Shown piece by piece: positions 6,704 through 10,680 of a stretch of DNA of 10,680 nucleotides (positions within the stretch are counted from its first letter, which is position 1; each line of letters opens with the position of its first letter). Below the pieces are notes generated by a model. It was not told the origin of the DNA. It did no database searches and saw only the letters and a program-made list of their open reading frames with translations. The stretch is taken from positions 1 through 10,680 of the forward strand of contig JAAZNS010000145.1 of assembly GCA_012798185.1 (NCBI GenBank). The letters are read 5' to 3'. The translations under genes and the position numbers were made by a program. The DNA comes from Chloroflexota bacterium. Its GTDB lineage: Bacteria; Chloroflexota; Anaerolineae; Anaerolineales; UBA4823.

Positions 6704-9700
6704 CTAAATTCTTATCACTTCATCTATTCCCCTCAACTCTTCCATATCATGAGTAATCATAATTACTGATCTGCCTTCCAGAGACTTTTCAATAGCCATA
6801 ATCATATTACTTTTGGTAACCGTATCCAGGTTATTGGTAACTTCGTCAAAGATATAAATTGGAGAATCTCTTAATAAAGCGCGGGCAATTGCCACCCGCT
6901 GCCTTTCGCCAGCGCTTAAACGCACACCCTGCTCCCCCAGCCAGGTATCTAAACCATCCGGCAACGTTTTTACCAGGTCTTCTAGGCATGAAAGCTGTAA
7001 TGCCAACTGGATTGCCTCTTCCGAGGCTCCGGGATTCGCCAGCAGCAGGTTATCCCGCAGCGTAGTATTGAAAATATAGGGATTCTGGGTAATTACTGAT
7101 ATCCGTTTCCGCAGATCATCTGAATTGTACTGGCGCAATTCATTTCCACCTATGGTGATGCTACCCCGTTGATATTCCCAAAATCGCAGTAATAGGTTGA
7201 TCAGAGTAGTTTTGCCTGCCCCGCTTTGCCCTATTATTGCGATGTGTTTACCCTGAGGCAGAGAAAAAGTAAGATTATTCAAGATATCATGAGTTGTTCC
7301 AGGGTAACGAAAAGATAAATCCTTCACTTCTATATCGAAGCGAAGCGGTAAGGATAATGGGGTGAGAGGATCAATCACCTCTGGTTGCGAATCCACCAGT
7401 TCGAAAAGTCGCCTGGAAGATTGCAGGTTGCTCCCTAAATATTGTCCAGCTAGAGGCAATGGTGCAACAGCTTCAAAACCTGCCAGTGCCGCTAATGCCA
7501 ACCCTGCCAAGTACACCCCAGGTATCAGATTAGAATTTACCAGCGGGGTTGCCAGCCACAACACCAGCCATAGACTAAAATTGGATAGTAAACCAATCGA
7601 GCCCATTTGTAACCCATTGAGTGATGCCATTCTCTGATGCTGACCTTCCAGCGAATTACTGGCATCATCGATGGCGTTTGCCTGCCTATTCGCCTGCCCA
7701 TTGATCATTAAATCTGCTAAGCCTTGAATCCCTTCTACCAACCGCTCGCTTAATTTCGACCGTTTCTCGATCAATAACCTGCCATGTATTCTTGCGAGAT
7801 TATTCATAAGAAACGGAATACCTACACAAGCTGTGAAATAAGGCACCATGACTAATCCAGCAAGTCGAATAGAAAAAATTCCCAAGTAACATCCTAATAA
7901 AACAGCGATCAGGATTGCGACGAATGGCGGATATAAAGCGCGTACATAAAAATTCTCCAATGATCCGATATCGGCGATAATCCGCGAAAGTAAATCACCG
8001 CTGTGAAGAAGCATCAACCGCGCCGGCGCCAATGGTTCCAACGCTTCATAAAACCATACCCGCAATTGCCCCAAGAATTGTAGGGTTACCTTATGAGAAA
8101 CATATCTTTCCAGATATCGAAAAACACCACGGCTTATCCCAAAGAACCTTACACCGACAATGGCTACCTGCAATACAGCAATCGAAGGCTGTAACGCAGC
8201 TGCAGAAATGATATATGCAGATGTTGCTGCTAATCCCACATTGCTGGCGACTGTGGCAAAACCCAAAATAATAGATAATGCAATCCAACCCAAAAAAGGT
8301 ATGAATAAACGGATAAGACGAGGCACTAAAGTGAGAAGTGAATAGCGAGGTGTAATTGGGGAAAAGGGGTCAGTTGCTAGAGATTGGTTTTCAGTACTAT
8401 GAGCAAAATTTTTATTAAGCAGCAATTGGGATTCAGTATCTTGAACCGAATGGATTTGTGGATAAAGATTTTCAGTCTGCTCAATAAAAGTGACTGGAAA
8501 TTGTTCGAATTCAGATTTAAGCAGGTTGCGATATAGACCTTCTTGCGCAGATAAATCTTTATGGTTCCCTGTCTGAACGATTTTCCCCTTATCTATTACC
8601 AGAATTCGGTCAGCTTGTATTACAGTGGACAATCGGTGAGCAATAGAGATTACCGTCCTGCCTGCTGAAAGCTGTGTAATCGCATTTTGGATTTGAGAAA
8701 TAGTCTCTTCATCAAGGTGAGATGTGCCTTCATCCAAAATAAGAATTGGAGCGTCTTTTAAAAATGCACGCGCCAAGGCAATACGCTGCGCCTGGCCCGC
8801 ACTCAAGTTCACCCATTGCTCGCCAATGATTGTGTTATACCCCTGTGGTAAGCAACGGATAAATTCATCAGCATGAGCAAAACGCGCTGCAGCGATTACT
8901 TGTTCCATGCTTGCCCGAGGGTTGGCTAATCGGATATTGTTTATCAGATTGTCTCGGAAAAGATATGGTTTTTGTGGTACCCAAGCGATTAATTCTCGCC
9001 AGGTTTCGGTTGGTATTTTCGATATGGGATAACCTCCAATGATTATTTCGCCGCTTTTTGGCTGTAAGAATCCCATGATTAAGGCAACCAAGGTGCTTTT
9101 CCCGGCTCCGCTTTTCCCCACCAGAGCGATTCTCTCACCCATTTTTATTGAGAAACTCACACCATCGACCACGATTTTTCCCTGCTCATATTCATACTTC
9201 ACATTTTTAAATTGTATAAGTAAAAGCGATTTCCGAATTTCCTCAACTAAAGAATTCTTGCATTGTTCAGTATCTTCGTTCATATTTCGATTTTCTATTC
9301 TTTGCTCTCGACCGTGAAAACCTCCAAGATTGTCATCACTTGCCGCGAATTCACTTGAAATATGATCCCCAAAAACTTGAAATATCCGTTTCCCTGCCTC
9401 GACTCCCGCCATACCTGCGTGAAAACGTGTTCCCAGAAGCCGTAAAGGCAGGTAATAATCCGGCGCCAAAGCGAGCACAAATAAAGCTTTTTCGAATGAT
9501 ATCCAGCCATATAACAGCCGTAAACCGAGTTGAACAGCCACCACTGCGGTAGAAAGCGTGGCGATCATCTCAAGCGTCATACCGTACAAGAAAGCTATAC
9601 GCAGTACACTCATGGTCGTTTGGGCATATCGCTGGCTCACTTTTGCTATTACGCCTGCCTGTTCACGGCTTCTACCCAGAGATTTCAAGGTAGTTAATCC

Positions 9701-10312
9701 TTGCAACACATCTAAAAAATAAACGCTCATCCGGTTTAATGATAGCCATTGGCGGCGAGTCATTATTTGGGCCATTTTTCCGATGAGCGCCATAAAAAAC
9801 GGGGTAAGCGGGGCAGTGAGTAACATTACCAGGGCTGTTATCCAATCCAACGATACGATAAAGGTTAAATAAATTAGCGGGATCACCGCTGCCAAAATCA
9901 CCTGCGGGATATACTGACTGAAATATCCATCTAGCGCTTCAACGCCTTCGATAGATGTATTAACCAATTCCCCAGTACTTTCCTGGCTGAGAAACGCTGG
10001 CCCCTTTTCTATTATCTGCTGATAAAGCCGTTGCCGTAGAAAGCACTTGACGGGTTTGGCAATCGCGCTTCCTGCGGTTTCATAAGCCCAACAAACAATT
10101 GCCCGCCCGATGATAATAATCAGCAATTCCGCCAAGACAGGAAAAATCTTCTCTAATCCCTGATGCTTTAAAAAAACCCCATCCACTATCCGGGCAAACG
10201 AACTCGCTTGCACAATAGCCAATATGCCCCCGGATATACCGAGGGCAATAGTGATTACGAATGCCGGCTTGCTCTTACTTAGCAAGCGTAAAAGTCGTAA
10301 ATCGAAATTCAA
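6704..10312 (-). CDS. cydDC: CydD-CydC fusion, thiol reductant ABC exporter
   Basis: A single 1202-residue polypeptide carries both halves of the CydDC exporter, which moves glutathione or cysteine-like thiols out of the cytosol and is needed to assemble cytochrome bd. The CydD half (1-600) has six membrane helices (about 15-295), Walker A GKSGAGKST at 399-407, Q447, signature LSAGQ at 503-507, Walker B ILILDE at 523-528 and H559. The CydC half (about 655-1202) has the hallmark VRFFGISRGVFRYLERYVSH at 721-740, Walker A GQSGAGKTT at 1028-1036, Q1076, signature LSAGE at 1132-1136, Walker B IYIFDE at 1152-1157 and H1188. Both ATP sites keep their glutamates, so both may be active. Two hydrophilic stretches look like insertions: 318-362 inside CydD and 603-656 at the junction. 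The start is TTG, as no in-frame ATG is near. It follows cydB by eight bases. Fused CydDC is known in actinobacteria and some other lineages. Confidence 0.93.
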   Translation of the reverse strand: MNFDLRLLRLLSKSKPAFVITIALGISGGILAIVQASSFARIVDGVFLKHQGLEKIFPVLAELLIIIIGRAIVCWAYETAGSAIAKPVKCFLRQRLYQQIIEKGPAFLSQESTGELVNTSIEGVEALDGYFSQYIPQVILAAVIPLIYLTFIVSLDWITALVMLLTAPLTPFFMALIGKMAQIMTRRQWLSLNRMSVYFLDVLQGLTTLKSLGRSREQAGVIAKVSQRYAQTTMSVLRIAFLYGMTLEMIATLSTAVVAVQLGLRLLYGWISFEKALFVLALAPDYYLPLRLLGTRFHAGMAGVEAGKRIFQVFGDHISSEFAASDDNLGGFHGREQRIENRNMNEDTEQCKNSLVEEIRKSLLLIQFKNVKYEYEQGKIVVDGVSFSIKMGERIALVGKSGAGKSTLVALIMGFLQPKSGEIIIGGYPISKIPTETWRELIAWVPQKPYLFRDNLINNIRLANPRASMEQVIAAARFAHADEFIRCLPQGYNTIIGEQWVNLSAGQAQRIALARAFLKDAPILILDEGTSHLDEETISQIQNAITQLSAGRTVISIAHRLSTVIQADRILVIDKGKIVQTGNHKDLSAQEGLYRNLLKSEFEQFPVTFIEQTENLYPQIHSVQDTESQLLLNKNFAHSTENQSLATDPFSPITPRYSLLTLVPRLIRLFIPFLGWIALSIILGFATVASNVGLAATSAYIISAAALQPSIAVLQVAIVGVRFFGISRGVFRYLERYVSHKVTLQFLGQLRVWFYEALEPLAPARLMLLHSGDLLSRIIADIGSLENFYVRALYPPFVAILIAVLLGCYLGIFSIRLAGLVMVPYFTACVGIPFLMNNLARIHGRLLIEKRSKLSERLVEGIQGLADLMINGQANRQANAIDDASNSLEGQHQRMASLNGLQMGSIGLLSNFSLWLVLWLATPLVNSNLIPGVYLAGLALAALAGFEAVAPLPLAGQYLGSNLQSSRRLFELVDSQPEVIDPLTPLSLPLRFDIEVKDLSFRYPGTTHDILNNLTFSLPQGKHIAIIGQSGAGKTTLINLLLRFWEYQRGSITIGGNELRQYNSDDLRKRISVITQNPYIFNTTLRDNLLLANPGASEEAIQLALQLSCLEDLVKTLPDGLDTWLGEQGVRLSAGERQRVAIARALLRDSPIYIFDEVTNNLDTVTKSNMIMAIEKSLEGRSVIMITHDMEELRGIDEVIRI

Positions 10313-10316
10313 GGAA

Positions 10317-10322
10317 TTCCCT
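10317..10322 (-). promoter_or_regulatory. Ribosome binding site AGGGAA supporting the TTG start of cydDC
   Basis: On the minus strand AGGGAA lies four bases before the TTG at 10312-10310 and overlaps the end of the cydB stop codon TAG. It is close but is the only plausible site, and no ATG lies in frame nearby, so the TTG start with coupling to cydB is favoured. Confidence 0.5.
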
Positions 10323-10680
10323 AATAGGTAAGGTTCTCTTCCTTATGCTCGACGCGCTTCCGAAATACCCAATAAGTCCATCCTTGATAGACTAAAACGA
10401 TCGGAACAAATATAATTGCAACAATACTCATTATCTTTAATGTATAGGGTGTTGATGCTGCATTTTGAATCGTCAAACTCCAGCTGTCGTTTAAGATGGA
10501 CACCATAACACGGGGGTAAAGTGTGACGAAAATATTTAACAGGAATAGTGCAATCGAGCCTGCAACCATCACAAATGCCCAACCCTCCTTCTTTTTAGAA
10601 AGGAAATAGGAACTGAGCAAGAGAGCAATGATCCCGATTAGAGGGATAATTCCTGCCATGACGCCCGATTTTGCCAACAT
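10321..10680 (-). CDS. cydB: Cytochrome bd ubiquinol oxidase subunit II (CydB), C-terminal fragment
   Basis: The last 119 residues of CydB are present; the gene continues past the right edge, so the ATG at the very edge is probably internal. The segment GWAFVMVAGSIALFLLNIFV, the LYPRVMVS loop, the SWSLTIQNAASTPYTLKIM block and the closing VYQGWTYWVFRKRV are very characteristic of the CydB C-terminus. Three membrane helices are seen at about 6-26, 35-54 and 82-104 of the fragment. CydB pairs with heme-bearing CydA in the membrane to oxidise quinol and reduce oxygen to water with high affinity. cydA is expected just upstream, outside the window. The stop is eight bases before the start of the CydDC fusion, making a cydB-cydDC operon. 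Confidence 0.93.
   Translation of the reverse strand: MLAKSGVMAGIIPLIGIIALLLSSYFLSKKKEGWAFVMVAGSIALFLLNIFVTLYPRVMVSILNDSWSLTIQNAASTPYTLKIMSIVAIIFVPIVLVYQGWTYWVFRKRVEHKEENLTY

Overview
This window looks like a chromosomal segment of a bacterium with moderately AT-rich DNA (judged by eye). The gene content suggests an uncultured member of the Chloroflexota, perhaps Anaerolineae. The grounds are a bi-domain alcohol-dehydrogenase-like/Gfo-Idh oxidoreductase, a short M29 aminopeptidase, a fused CydD-CydC exporter directly behind cydB, and a lipoprotein sulfatase. This is inference from gene types; no rRNA or marker gene is present. I see no tRNA, rRNA, CRISPR array, transposase or attachment site.

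Layout. Positions 1-1387 (minus strand) hold an M20 metallopeptidase followed, with a 4-nt ATGA overlap, by the first 47 codons of a bi-domain oxidoreductase that runs off the left edge. A divergent intergenic region separates these from an M29 aminopeptidase at 1546-2655 (plus). An AT-rich spacer of 294 nt then carries a near-consensus promoter with a perfect 14-bp inverted repeat laid across it. This drives a two-gene ABC exporter of the MacB/LolCDE type: an FtsX-fold permease (2950-4098) and its ATPase (4112-4933). A further plus-strand gene encodes an exported sulfatase lipoprotein (5048-6600), split in two frames by an apparent one-base loss in a run of six Ts. On the minus strand, converging on the sulfatase, lies the end of a cytochrome bd operon: the C-terminus of CydB (10321-10680) and a single 1202-residue CydD-CydC fusion (6704-10312) starting at TTG.

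How the genes may work together. CydB with its presumed CydA partner outside the window forms a high-affinity quinol oxidase, and CydDC exports the thiols needed to assemble it. The two peptidases are housekeeping or scavenging enzymes; their divergent placement may allow joint control but nothing proves it. The MacB-type exporter appears controlled at its own promoter by an unidentified dimeric repressor; no regulator and no membrane-fusion partner is encoded beside it. The sulfatase would act outside the cell on sulfated sugars if the frameshift is an assembly error or is bypassed.

I did not find a clearly new multi-gene system. The most interesting signals are the palindromic operator at 2885-2915 and the frameshift in the sulfatase.
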